Part shown: positions 24,540 to 35,379 of the stretch, piece after piece
How the letters are laid out: each line of letters begins with the position of its first letter
Position numbering within the stretch: the first letter of the stretch is position 1
Assembly: GCF_001039355.2 (NCBI RefSeq)
Contig: NW_019775406.1
Coordinates: forward strand, 48,490 to 112,489
DNA from: Lingula anatina
Lineage: Eukaryota; Brachiopoda; Lingulata; Lingulida; Lingulidae
Length of the DNA: 64,000 bases
Direction of reading: 5' to 3'
Program-made: the position numbers and the translations under genes
Notes under the pieces: model-generated
Seen by the model: the letters and a program-made list of their open reading frames with translations, nothing else
Told to the model about the DNA's origin: nothing
Database searches by the model: none

Positions 24540-25124
24540 TTGACCATATCCCCAGTTTCTGTAGTTCCAAAGAAGACCCCTGGAAAATTCCGTTTTATTC
24601 ACAATCTCTCTTATCCTAAACATCACTCGGTCAATGATGGCATTGACGATGAATTTGCCTCAGTGTCCTACGCCACCATCTCGGATGCCATACAACTCCT
24701 GAAATCCCTAGGAAAAAACACATTTTTGGCCAAGACTCACATCCAAAATGCATTCCGAATCTTACCTATACACAAAGATTACCGTTTTTTGCTGGGTTTC
24801 TCCTTTCAGTCCCAATTTTACTTTGATAAAAACCTCCCAATGGGGCTGTGTTCCAGTTGCCAAAAGTTTGAAATTTTTAGTTCGGCAATAAAGTGGATTG
24901 CCAAAGAAAAATTTGATATACCTGACATCCTCCACTTACTGTACGATTTTCTTATACTTGCTCCCACTAAACAGGAATGTCAGGACCGTCTTAAAAACCA
25001 GTGCGAAATCATAGGTGTACCCCTGGCCCCAGAAAAGACCACCTCCCCTGCCACCACCATGTCCTTTGCTGGTATAGAACTTGACACTGTGCTACAAGAA
25101 GCCCGTTTACCCCCGAAAAGATAA
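24540..25124 (+). pseudogene. DIRS-like reverse transcriptase with lost catalytic aspartates
   Basis: RT motifs are clear: SPVSVVPKKTPGKFRFIHNL, VNDGIDDEFASVSYATISDA, the motif A region FLAKTHIQNAFRILPI, FYFDKNLPMGLCSSCQKFE (motif B) and the motif C region ILHLLYDFLILAPT, then MSFAGIELD. In DIRS RTs motif A normally has Asp where this copy has His (KTHIQ), and motif C has two adjacent Asp where this copy has Tyr-Asp. Two of the three metal-binding aspartates are therefore missing. The frame stops at 25124, and homology continues in another frame (LHDLQSIIGLLNF). Confidence 0.85.
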
Positions 25125-25720
25125 AAAATTGCCTAGAGCAAATACGAATCCATGAGTCCAAGAAAAAGATAACCCTCCATGACCTGCAATCAATAATAGG
25201 CCTTCTGAACTTCTGTTGTTTCATCATCCCCATTGGTAGGGCCTTCTGCCACAAAATTTGTCTCAATGACGAGGCCTGTGCTGACCTTTCAATGTGGCAA
25301 TCATTTCTCCAATCATTTAATGAGTGAGGCTTCTTTTACGATGAAACATGGTCATCTGCCCCTACAGAATGTATATACACGGATTCATGGGGAGGTTTCA
25401 GTTTTGGGGCAACATTTGATACAAAATGGTTACATGGAAACTGGCCTCAGGAACTGAAAGACCTAAATACTGCCATCCTGGAATTGTATCCTATCGTTCT
25501 AGTCTTCCTCGTCTGGACAAATCACTTCAGAAACCAAAAAATTACAATATCTACAGACAATGAGACTCTGATCTTTATACTGAACAAATGTACATCCAAG
25601 GACCGTTCTATCATGAGGTTACTTAGAAAACTAATTTTACATTGCCTTACAAACAATATTAACTTTCGAGCTGTCCACATCCCAGGCATAAAAAACTGTG
25701 CGGCTGATGCCTTATCCTGA
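25117..25720 (+). pseudogene. DIRS-like RT connection and RNase H domain
   Basis: The frame continues from the RT with IGLLNF and PIGRAFCHKI, has a TGA stop near 25325, then RNase H: IYTDSWGGFSFGATF, AILELYPIVLVFLVW, ITISTDNETLIFILNK, MRLLRKLILHC and FRAVHIPGIKNCAADALS. The acidic residues expected for catalysis (D of YTDS, E of LELYP, D of STDN, D of ADALS) are all present, unlike in the RT. The frame ends with a stop directly after ADALS. Confidence 0.8.
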
Positions 25721-25746
25721 TCCAAATTACAAGATTTCAGGAGACT

Positions 25747-26361
25747 GTGCCTTCAGGCAGATTCAGACTCTACTCCCATCCCACCAGCTTGGTCGCCAGC
25801 CAACTTGCTGAGGACTTGAACCACACATTGAGGAATGCGCTCGCCAAAAATACAGCAAGGACCTATTCCAAGATAAACGAATTATTAGCAGACTTTCAGC
25901 AACAGACAAACTTCAGTGCTTTCCCATCCAATCCAGCAGGCACGGCTTTGTTCGTTCAATTTCTAAGTTCCCTCTACAAGACATCCTCAATCAGAACACA
26001 TATGTCAGCTCTAAGTTATAAATACAAAATGGCTAATATTCCTGACCCAATCGCCTCTTTTATTGTTAAGCAGACATTACAAGGTCTGGAGAGAAGAACC
26101 CCGTCCATGGATACAAGGTCTCCGGTGACCCTATCAGTACTAGCCAGTCTTAATCAAACACAACCAAAAACTACGGATTCTATATACGAGGCTCACCTTG
26201 CAGCTGCAATGTTCGCCCTCGCATTTTTTGGACTGTTACGGATAAGCAAATTTACTCTCAGCATCACAGAACATACCCTCCTGCTTGCTACGCTGGGATT
26301 CGTACCTTTGGCCTGCACTTCCGGATATAATTATACTTACCTTCATCCGAATCATAGTTGA
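25747..26361 (+). pseudogene. DIRS-like tyrosine recombinase, C-terminally truncated
   Basis: 204 codons. The N-terminal SAM-like arm-binding region is TLRNALAKNTARTYSKINEL and VQFLSSLYKTSSIRTHMSAL, and GLERRTPSMDTRSPVTLSVL is the inter-domain linker. The start of the catalytic domain, LAAAMFALAFFGLLRISKFT, contains the first catalytic Arg. After that the similarity stops, and the HxxR and Tyr segments are absent. The protein cannot catalyse recombination. Confidence 0.8.
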
Positions 26362-27979
26362 TTTTCAACCTTCTTACCATTCTTTTTTAATTTCTATATA
26401 AGGTAGTGCTTAGCGGTGACTGACAGACTGCGAGTACTATGCCTTGTGGCAGATGCCTGTGAAATGTTTCACGTGACTCCTGGGAACCAATCAAAATGTG
26501 TATGTTCACACTTTCGCGCCTAAGAACTCCACTTTCCCAATGATATCAATTCCAAAGTTTTTTTTTTTAATTTCCAGGCAATTAAAATAAACATATTGTT
26601 GTTCATTAACATGCTTAAGAGTGAACTTTTAATGCGGGGATGTTCGTGCTGCCGTTGGAGAAAGTCTGAGTGCAGACGACATATTATTTTGTTGCCGTTG
26701 CAAAATCAATGATCTCCTACTAAACTATACGTCAAAATTGTTCATTTCGAAGTCAACACTGGTGTCCTGACCGTAAAGATCTACCATAGAATTGTACAAA
26801 GTCATGAGAAGAGGAAAGAGGTAAGATATACAAATTAGCAATTTTGCGGGATCACGAATGGCGCAAAGTTCCTCGATCTTTGACTTTCAAAACCTTTTCT
26901 AAATTAATTTTTGTGGTGACTTAGACCCATGCATTTGGTAATTAAATAAAATAGTTTGGCAACTTATTTACTAATTTAACAATTATGCTATCCTAGTTTA
27001 AGTGCAGATCTCTGCGTACAGGTACATTAATTGCGATGTGCACATTAATTTTCAAATAAATATTGTAATGAAAATGATTAAAAGTACAGGTATAAAGTTG
27101 TGATCATAGTGAGATACATTGTACAAAAATTTTAATAACTGATACAATATACATTTGTTAAAAAATTAAACAGTGTAAGTAAGAGAGTTAAAGAGTTCAT
27201 GTGTTGTTCAATAATAAAAAAGAATAAGGGAGTATTGTTATCATTCCTTCAGGATGATACAATGAAAAATCTGTATTAATAGAAATTGCAACCTAGGGTC
27301 AAGTATCATACCATAGCCTAATAAGAGAATGATTACATTTTAGTAATGACGTAATGATGGAAAGTTATGGAAAAATGGATAATCTTTGACATTGTGTAAG
27401 AGCTGAGGAATTATTACATTACCAAATAAGGTAATGTAGGAGAAAGACTTTGTGATACATCATGACATTGGAATGACGCTCTATAGGATAAAAGAGAATA
27501 CATTGTACCTGGAAAGAAAGAATATATGAATAAGTCTTTTAGGCTCCCAAAAAGATGTATGTTCTTCATTAATAGTACAGGCGAATTAGCGGTACTATAT
27601 AAAGTTTAATATATAACATAAAAAACTCACAGCTAGCATATATCCAGCATCTACAACATACTAACCACCCTTTTGCCAGTTAAAATTTACCGCTTTTGCA
27701 GTCCTCCCCCCCCCCCCCCCCATTATTTGGGAGCAAGCAGATGTTCACAAAGATACAGTGAAGCAAGAAGAAAAGATTTATCCAGGGCATTATTTGTCTT
27801 TGAGAGGAAGTTTGACTTTGATCTTATTGTATTCTTTGGCATATAATATCAACGCGTGTCAGCTAAGTGCATTGTTCATACTTGTCTCACTACACTGCAT
27901 GGTAAACCCTCCTCTTGTCTAGTATTAAAAGATTTATAAACTATATTTCTGGGCTAAGTGAAAGAAAAATTGTAAAACA
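26362..27979. other. No gene seen; possible element-end sequence
   Basis: Contains a TCACGTGA E-box-like site near 26469 and a CCAAT box about 20 bp further on. These could be promoter-like but have no gene attached. The rest is AT-rich with an 18-bp C run at 27704-27721. Confidence 0.35.
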
Positions 27980-29190
27980 TTACTATTGTGGAAAATGTTT
28001 AAAACAGTTAAATCAGATGCCACTGTATGCACAAATCAGTGTTGCACACAAGATTTAAGGAATCCAGACTCCAAGTGCATTTTTATTGAAATGTCTATAA
28101 TTGATCAACTGAATTCCTTATATGCAAGGGATGACTTTTTAGAAGGGAATAGGCCATCGGTTTAAAAGGAATTCCAAAAATATACGTGATATATATGATG
28201 CTCAACTTTACAGTCACCTAAGCTGTCCTGGTGGGCCGTTATCCTCCGATTATCCATACAATATTTTGCTTACTTGGAATACAGATGGCATTCCAGTATT
28301 TAAAAGTTCAAAATATTCGGTTTGGCCAATGTATGATAAGGTTTATTTAGGTGTAAAGCTGAGGGAATGTGGAAGTATTCTATTCACACATACTTGAATG
28401 AAGTCAAAAGTTGAAGATGTGCTGGCATGCATTAGGTGTGTGAAAGTTATCTTCCAGAGTTTCTCAGTGGAAAGTCAAAGAAATAAACATGAAACAATGT
28501 TATTTTGACTAGTAATCTGTAATAAAAATCTAAGTGAAATTCAATAAAGCAACTATTCTGATTTTGGAACTGGACGGTAATTCTGTTGTTTCTGGCTCAT
28601 CGACATCGCCCGCTGATAAATGTACCTGATGGTGAATGAGTTGCCATATTAGATGAGGAAAAAACAAGAAAATTTGCTCTTTAATGGCCTGTGGTTTGGC
28701 CCTCATAAACCTGCAATAACCACATTTACTTTTCCTTTACATGTTGCACTACAGAAGATGGAGAAAGGGATAAATGTGAACATAAAAGGTGCATCAAAAA
28801 AGATTAAAGCATTTTTATTGTTTGGCACGGCAGATCTTCTGGCTAAAGCATGTGTTCTGAGTATGACTCAGTTCAATGGTCGTTATTCATATTTTCATTG
28901 TATGCAGTCTGGAGAGACCTCAAAAAGTGGTAAAGGATATTGTCCCACATTTCCTTTTCAAAAAGAAAATCCTTATGGACCTCCAAGAGTACAGTCAGAT
29001 TGTAACGAGTATGCTGAAAGATCAGTAAGGGAAGGGAAACCAGTGTCTGGAATAAAAGGGCCAAGCTTTGTCATAGGACTTAAAAATTATGATTTTGTGA
29101 TGAACACTGCATTTGATAATATGCATGGAGTATAGTTGGGTGTATGTAAAACCTGTTTAAAATTATGGTTTTCAAATAGTGACTTAAGGG
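27980..29190 (+). mobile_element. EnSpm/CACTA-like transposase remnant
   Basis: Translated fragments in two frames give IFIEMSIIDQLNSLYARDDF (27980-28150), then NILLTWNTDGIPVFKSSKYS with VWPMYLMVNELPY, then QENLLFNGLWFGPHKPAITT, MTQFNGRYSYFHCMQSGE and NTAFDNMHGV followed by a stop and LGVCKTCLKLWFSNSD. TDGxPVFKSSxxSxWP, GLWFGxxKP and MxxFNGxYxCxxC are hallmarks of the animal EnSpm/CACTA transposase family. There is a frameshift near 28165 and stops at 28651 and 29133. It is interrupted by a 285-bp insertion at 28334-28618. No terminal CACTA repeats were found. Confidence 0.8.
28334..28618 (+). mobile_element. Solo-LTR-like repeat, copy 2, inserted in the CACTA transposase
   Basis: Flanked by a perfect 6-bp direct repeat AATGTA (28328-28333 and 28619-28624). 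Removing the element and one repeat restores the reading frame across VWPMY-LMVNELPY of the transposase. It is homologous to 22034-22322 and includes an AATAAAG motif. Its insertion is therefore younger than the CACTA copy. Confidence 0.85.
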
Positions 29191-30147
29191 AATGCTATTC
29201 AGTGCCAAAAGGCATTTGTCTGTGAGGCCGCTGACAACCCATTCAGCAAAACAGTAAGAACATGACAGTTGATTGATGATAGATTAAAAAAGCCAAAAAA
29301 AAAAAAATGTTAAAATGTTTTTGACAATTTACAATCTTTTGACTTCATTAGCACAATGTGTGCAATGTATGTTGGAATATTTGAACAGAGTTAGAATATG
29401 GTAGTCACCCCTAGCATATTGCACTTAGGTGGGAGAAAAATGACCCATACAGACAAGTTTTTTGTGTAAATTTGCCCTATGACAAAGCTTGAGTCACTAC
29501 TCAGAGGGAGACAAAATTTTTATTGTTTATTTTTATTTCATTATGTTATTTAAAACAATTCTGTATGTTTCTTAAATCTTCATGTTAATGTGCTTGAAAC
29601 GGTGATTGCATATGCTCAAAGTTTTGCATGTGATCAATGTCACATATAATCCTTAGAATTGTACCTATCTATGGTAGGTGTGACAGAGCCTATAGTATTT
29701 TACATTATTGTTTGAAAGTTTGTTGGACGAATAATGCTGTTGATACAGTACATTATGCTATTTACTACAATAAAAATGTTTTACTTATGGTTTTTAAGGT
29801 GAAGGGAACGCCTCTCAGGCATCGTCAATGGTAACGGAAGCTGCTTCCCCAGTGGCCTCCATCTCCTCCCAGCCAACCCTTGCCAAGAAGAGAACCAAGA
29901 AGACTTATACCCCATTCACACTGGCACTTTTAACCGCGGTCAAGGCCTGACCTCGGTCCTATCGTGGTCGACTTTTCTAATGTGAACAGACGATGTAGCC
30001 CTGGCCACGGTCGAAATAAACCCAGATCGGGAGGTGGGTATAATCGGAGTAAACTTCTGACGGCGGTCAAGACTGGATGTCTACATATGAAACACATGCG
30101 CACAAATGGGTAATTCATCAACAGAAAATCCTCCATATCGTGACAGA
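29191..30147. other. Non-coding or eroded; one exon-like stretch
   Basis: Around 29800-29930 one frame reads SMVTEAASPVASISSQ and TLAKKRTKKTYT, a Ser-rich and basic stretch preceded by a possible acceptor (TTTTTAAG). It may be an upstream exon of the Myb/SANT-like gene that follows, or a transposon remnant. The rest shows nothing. Confidence 0.3.
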
Positions 30148-30683
30148 ATGAGCAGCAAAAGAGTTTCGTGGCCAGAGGAGGCTATTAAGGCCCTCCTGGC
30201 CATTTGGTCTGAAACCAAAAAAACAGAGAAGGTTGGAAGGAAACACGAAAAACAAATTGGTATTCCGTGAAATAGGGCTTAGATTGAAGGTAGGTTATCA
30301 CCGTGAATTTTGTCACATGCGATAAACTCATACCTGAAAGAGAATATCGGATTTTTCTTAGCATTTTTTTTAAGCGTTTAAAATTGGTTTTGGCACTGAG
30401 GGATTACACCGTGGAGGTGTGGGGGGTGGGTGGAGGGGGAGGGCTATTACTACTGCATGCTCATATATGATATGTGTGAAGCTTTTCCAGATAAACTATA
30501 TAGTTCACAGAAACTGAGATCAGGAACAAAATAAGGAACCTCACGAAGAACTACAGAAAACAAAAAGACCATAACAACAGGTCTGGTAGGGGCCAGGTGG
30601 ACACATTGTACTTCAAGGAGCTAGATGGTATTCTAGGGGACAGGGCCGCTACCGACCTATTGTTATTATGGATAGTTCAATAG
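30148..30683 (+). pseudogene. Myb/SANT-like (MSANTD-type) DNA-binding protein, two exons, frameshifted
   Basis: Exon 1 (30148-30289) encodes MSSKRVSWPEEAIKALLAIW. After a one-base shift in the A7 run at 30217-30223 it continues LEGNTKNKLVFREIGLRLK and ends at the donor AAG|GTAGGT. A second exon (30504-30683, acceptor TATAG at 30503) reads FTETEIRNKIRNLTKNYRKQ, SGRGQVDTLYFKELDGILGD, then a stop. Together they rebuild the trihelix Myb/SANT-like domain found in MSANTD proteins and Harbinger-associated genes. The only disabling change seen is the A-run indel, which could be a sequencing error, so the gene might be intact. Confidence 0.65.
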
Positions 30684-30686
30684 TTT

Positions 30687-30893
30687 TGTCTCAATGTCCA
30701 AGAGGAGCAGCTGATGTGTGATTTCCTTCATGAGAACACCATCCTCTGGGACATCAAGAAGACTGACTACTGAAGAGTGGACAAGAAGGCAAAGCTTTGG
30801 GAGGATCAAACCAAAGCCACAGAGAAGACTGTTGAGAACCTTCAAGGGTGGTTCAAATCCCTGTGAGATATCCACACCTCTTTGACTTTGTGA
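30687..30893 (+). pseudogene. MADF-domain remnant with two TGA stops
   Basis: One continuous frame reads EEQLMCDFLHENTILWDIKK, TDY-stop-RVDKKAKLWEDQ, VENLQGWFKSL-stop-DIHTSL. The order (acidic start, LWD, KxxLWxxx, WFKSLRD) matches a MADF DNA-binding domain. Both stops (30771 and 30864) are TGA where the family has Arg, as expected from CGA to TGA deamination. MADF and Myb/SANT-like domains both occur in transposon-derived genes. Confidence 0.6.
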
Positions 30894-30950
30894 ACGTTCT
30901 GCGATCGGTTCTTTGTCTATGCCCTCGGTTAGTATTGCGTAACTTTCATC

Positions 30951-31574
30951 ATGGCGGCCAAAGACCAACAGTCTTTATTCGATCAACTGGCTGCTGTTAT
31001 TAGCGTTCAGCCATGTCAGGCTCTCCCCACCCGGGATGTTGCTACTGCAGGTAGTAGCAAGAACGCAAATGAGGACAGCAGATCCACCAGATCAAATGCA
31101 TCCGTATCAATCAGTACTCGTGCCAGCACTAAGTCTGCTGCGCAGAAGGCCTCGAAGGCTACAACTAGTGTGCCAAGCACTGCAGCCAGTGCAGCTGCCC
31201 TGGAATTGAAAGATGATCTGAGGCAGGATTTTGCCGTTAGTATGGCCAAAATGACTTTGGTTTTTCAGGACGCGTTGCAGGAGAGGGACGATCGTTTTGA
31301 TTGGTTTGTAGCCAGTCTTGGGCTAAGTTCAGATGGCCCCATCACTAGGAGAATTACCCCCCGAAACGATCCACCAGACGTTTCCGTGAGGGATGATGAG
31401 AGCGGTGTGGAGCAGCCAAGGGAAGAAGGTAATCCCTCGGGGTCAGCTAACTTTTATGATATTATTAGTAGCGATATCACACATCGGTTTAAAAATTTTT
31501 TTTTTTTAAATTGGCTGGCAGGGTCTACCTTTGCTCAGGGAGTTACCTCATTATTTCTAATTTTCAGATCATGA
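30951..31574 (+). CDS. Ser/Thr/Ala-rich ORF, probable retroelement ORF1 N-terminus
   Basis: A 207-codon ORF starting MAAKDQQSLFDQLAAVISVQ. The middle is a Ser/Thr/Ala low-complexity stretch, then a helical segment (LKDDLRQDFAVSMAKMTLVF and QDALQERDDRFDWFV). The frame closes at 31574, but coding-like Thr/Pro- and Met-Gly-rich sequence continues in other frames to about 32240. Its position about 1.8 kb upstream of the second DIRS-like gag core suggests it is that element's 5' coding part. It could also be an unrelated host gene fragment. Confidence 0.4.
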   Translation: MAAKDQQSLFDQLAAVISVQPCQALPTRDVATAGSSKNANEDSRSTRSNASVSISTRASTKSAAQKASKATTSVPSTAASAAALELKDDLRQDFAVSMAKMTLVFQDALQERDDRFDWFVASLGLSSDGPITRRITPRNDPPDVSVRDDESGVEQPREEGNPSGSANFYDIISSDITHRFKNFFFLNWLAGSTFAQGVTSLFLIFRS

Positions 31575-33344
31575 GTCACATACCCACACTACTTCCTCCA
31601 GGGAACTAGCTCAAGTTGCACAAAGACGGACGGGACTCGCAAATCAACATACCATCCACATGCTCCATCCTCCTGCTACAACAAGTGCTACACCCACCAA
31701 TCCCTTACCACCCGTCGCGACCACTAGCACAGTTTCATATCTCCCAGCTGCATCACAATCAGTGAGCTTGAATCTACCTAGCACCAGTCTGACTACTACA
31801 GCTATGGGCTAAATAAGTAACCTCACATCTAACACTGCCTCTCTCTCCAGCCTGGCACACTTCTCCGGTTACATGAGTAACCAACCTACAACCAACATTC
31901 TACCAGCACCATCAATGGGTCATTTGAGTAGCCCATTACCCACTGATACTTTATTCTCCAGTTACATGGGTAACCCCTCTCAAGTTGCGACTTCCACCTA
32001 CGCTCAGGGACTCCTGCCATAAGGTCACATGGGTGTCCATCCTCTCCTTGTGCCACCACCATTCATGGGTCACATGGGTAACCCAGCTCCACAGGTTTTT
32101 CCTCAACAGCATATTCTCGGACATGCCGACTGCCTACACTTTCCCCACTGCCACTGCTCCTCCAGGTAACATTTCTCATTCCCCCTATCTCCAACACCTT
32201 GTCCAGGGCAGAAAAGAACAACGAAGAGCACTTTGTCCATAAGAAACAATTAGATGAGAATGGTAAACAAGTAAAAAGACAGAGGTCATCTCACCAAATC
32301 AGTGGCAATGTGCATTTCAGATACTTACAGCCTTCCCAGGCCATTCCATTGTTATAATACGCTAATAGAATCTGAGAGATGCAGGCCAATTGCCATTATG
32401 CCAACTGGCGTCTTTACGACAAGAAATCTCGCATGTTAATGTCAGTGAAGAGTCTGCTTCTAGCAACCAGTCGGTAGCTTTGGAAGAGGAAAAAAGACAA
32501 GGTGGTTCTAACAAAGATAGTGATTGTTTTTGTTATTCTTGTTTAAGTCTTAGGTGCCTAGTAGTAAAACTCCCAAAAATGATCAACCTGAACAAAGTAC
32601 AAAGTACCTTTTTGCCAGCAATCCTCTGGTTCTCAAGTTAAGAGGACAAGTCTTGGTAGTCCTAAAGACATAATTCCATGCTTTTTTTAGAATAGTCCGT
32701 CTCCACAGTACCAACATTACCATTTACCTTGTGTATCCCACACTATAGTAGGTACTATGATTTTTTAAGGCGTCCAAAGTGCTTTTCCTGTTCACAGGAT
32801 ATTGTGCACAGTGCAACTGGCAGTTAACCAGGGGATGTTGCATTTTGCCCTTCAAACAGTCCACAGGAATGTAACAACTACTTCATAGGTGCTGTCGGAT
32901 TGATGAATCCACACCATTTTGTAAACGTTGCATGCCAAGATTTAGGAAGCCAAGAAAAGATCAACTCTCACCTGGTGTCATTAATAAAGATTATGAAATA
33001 ATCTCATTTATATGCAAGGATGTTTTAGTCGCTTCCTGAGCCACGCAATGTGGCTCATAAGTGTTATAAACTGACACATACACCCGACAGTCGATCCTCC
33101 TTCTACACCAGAATAGACCAATAACAACTTACACATGTTCGTCACGTGACACGATGCGTAATATGCGCGAGAACACAAGACACCAGCAGATCGCTATTTT
33201 ACAGAGAAGAGATAAGATGGAGAAAGAAGTTTGTATGAAGCATCGCTGAGTTGATATACATTTGGTAAGAAAGAAGATCCAAAGCCAGGACCCACAGATC
33301 TGATACCCAGCACCAAGTCAGGTAGCTTTGGCAATCAAGCTTTA
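31575..33344. other. Eroded ORF1-like sequence and unassigned DNA
   Basis: From 31575 to 32240 a Thr/Pro/Ser-rich translation with repeats of GYMSN / GHLSS / GHMGN appears, broken by stops. From 32250 to 33340 no assignable feature is present apart from a GTCACGTGAC palindrome near 33130. Confidence 0.35.
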
Positions 33345-34106
33345 TTGGGTTCAAGGGACCTATTGCCTTCAATACTGGATTCTTGGGAATATCAAGTTGT
33401 AACGGTGAACCCAGATGGAACATTCAACTGTACATCTTCACCCACCCTTCTTCACTCGCAAACCACCCAGTTAGGTTCAGGGGACTCGACCTTGGCAGCA
33501 TCTACAGACACGGCCTACCAATCACTAACTCACCTCTCCCAGACAACCATCACTAAAATTCAAGAAGACCAGTATGTTGATCTCAAAGGCCTTATACCAC
33601 ACATCTCCAATACCCTGCTCCCAAGAGACAAACAGGAGCCCTCCCTCCAATTTTTGGTAATATCCCAATTTGATCAGGCAGCCCCCTTGGTCCTTCCTCC
33701 TACTCAGCAAAACAAAAAGGAAATTAAAATATTCCAATGGCTAGTTGGTTTCGGAGTGTTTAAGGCAGTGTACACTCAAAAATTTCCAGACGAAACAATT
33801 AATCTCATCGCGTACCAAAACCGTATACTAGAAATGTATTCTAACAAAATCGCCAATTGGCGCCTCTATGATGAACGTTTTTGAATGAAAAGGGCTGCCC
33901 TGAAATGCAATTGGGAAATCCCAGACAGCGTCATTCTTACTGAAATTGCATTTATGACCATGACCCCCAAAAGCACTTTTCACCCCCAAACCCAAAGCAC
34001 TTTTCGTCCCCAAACCAAACCCACTTGCAACAAATGGAATGCAGGCAACTACTGCAATTTTCGCCTCTGCCAATATTCCCACAGGATGTCACTTGAGTCG
34101 AAAGAA
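33345..34106 (+). pseudogene. DIRS-like ORF1 (gag-like), copy 2
   Basis: Same architecture as 23218-24125 but from a different subfamily. It has KIQEDQYVDLKGLIPHISNT, IKIFQWLVGFGVFKAVYTQK, NRILEMYSNKIANWRLYDER, a TGA stop at 33883, and then in the same frame ALKCNWEIPDSVILTEIAF. A CX8CX4CX3H finger follows (C-NKWNAGNY-C-NFRL-C-QYS-H). No RT or recombinase follows, so the element is truncated on its 3' side. Confidence 0.7.
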
Positions 34107-35248
34107 AAGAAGCTTTTTAGGGCAGCTTGTGGTTCCTTTAATTGGTCGGTGCATTTTACTAAAGAACTGTACGGCAGTGTGGCAACTAATCAGTCCAGGT
34201 TTTTCAGGCATCTGTGTGCTCTGAATAGTTTGCTTTTTATAAACAATGACCAGTTTCTGATTCCACTTTTACTTTCAGAGATATTGGATCAATATACACA
34301 TGGGTCAAAAACCTGCCTTTCTATAACCTCTCTCTTTGTCACTGTTAGCAGGGACACATTTTTTTAGGCACAGTGTTTGTGGCCAATCATGACCGACTAA
34401 AGTCCTGTAAAGACACGGATTACCACAGTGGATTGGTCATTGGAGGAAAAATCCAGAGAGTCATGCAACCAGAAGAGGTGATGATAGAGTCAACTGTAAC
34501 TGCCGACAGCCATGGTGTAACTTCTGTGGCGAATGGTTCGAGGTCAGAATGGAGGTGGAGACTGGGCACTCAAAGGAGTTGCCTTCTCACCAAGTACAAG
34601 GTGCCTACGTCTGAACCTAGACATAAGGTGACATCAACAGCAGTACGGTAAAGTCTTGAAAATTTCGTCGCTTAAAAATTAATTAATATTTTTAATTGTG
34701 TAAATCCGACTAATTTTTCAAAATTACCTCTCCCCGACTCCTGGGTATGACGAAATTTTCAAAAATCCGGTCTTTGGGCTTTTATCCTTAGCGACTGTTA
34801 TCTTTGACCCTCCTATATTGTGGGATATTTAAAACTACTTCCTAAGTCGTTTTCTGGTGGTAAATAATAATATATTTATTACTGCATCTCGATTAAGTTA
34901 AATTTAACTTACTGTACCCGAAAATGTGTTGAGAATTATCTTCTCGGTAAGAAACATACCTCCTGATAGAGGAGAAGGATCAAGATAAGCTTAATTGCCT
35001 CCTTGCATTATAACCTGGCCGCGACATATTTAAAAAAAATTATGCACTTGGCAACGTTTGTTGCATGCAGGGCTTTTCCCAGGATTGAATGTCAGGCCTT
35101 CTAAAAGTACCATCTGTAACTTCCTAAAAATTTACAGGGAGTTAAAATAATTGCTCCCGCAGACGATCTTCCGCAATTTAAGTTTCTTGAACTTATATGA
35201 AAACTGAACGATCTCCCGATGATGATATGAAAATTGCCTTTTCGTCTC
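34107..35248. other. No recognisable feature
   Basis: Two ORFs (to 34367 and 34373-34651) have no domain I recognise. The remainder is AT-rich. It lies between truncated elements and an assembly gap. Confidence 0.35.
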
Positions 35249-35379
35249 NNNNNNNNNNNNNNNNNNNNNNNNNNNNNNNNNNNNNNNNNNNNNNNNNNNN
35301 NNNNNNNNNNNNNNNNNNNNNNNNNNNNNNNNNNNNNNNNNNNNNNNNNNNNNNNNNNNNNNNNNNNNNNNNNNNNNNN
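35249..35379. other. Assembly gap (N run)
   Basis: 131 undetermined bases. The gap removes the 3' part of the LINE ORF on the minus strand; the sequence left of it is not obviously LINE. Confidence 0.99.

Larger units (their letters stand above)
23218..26361 (+). mobile_element. DIRS-like tyrosine-recombinase retrotransposon, degenerate copy 1
   Basis: Coding blocks in order are an ORF1/gag-like core (23218-23898), Cys/His zinc fingers (24015-24125), reverse transcriptase (24540-25124), RNase H (about 25350-25720) and a tyrosine recombinase (25747-26361). RT plus RNase H followed by a tyrosine recombinase instead of a DDE integrase defines the DIRS order. Several frameshifts and stops separate the blocks, and the recombinase is cut off after its first catalytic arginine. 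No flanking inverted or split direct repeats could be delimited, so the full extent is unknown. Confidence 0.85.
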
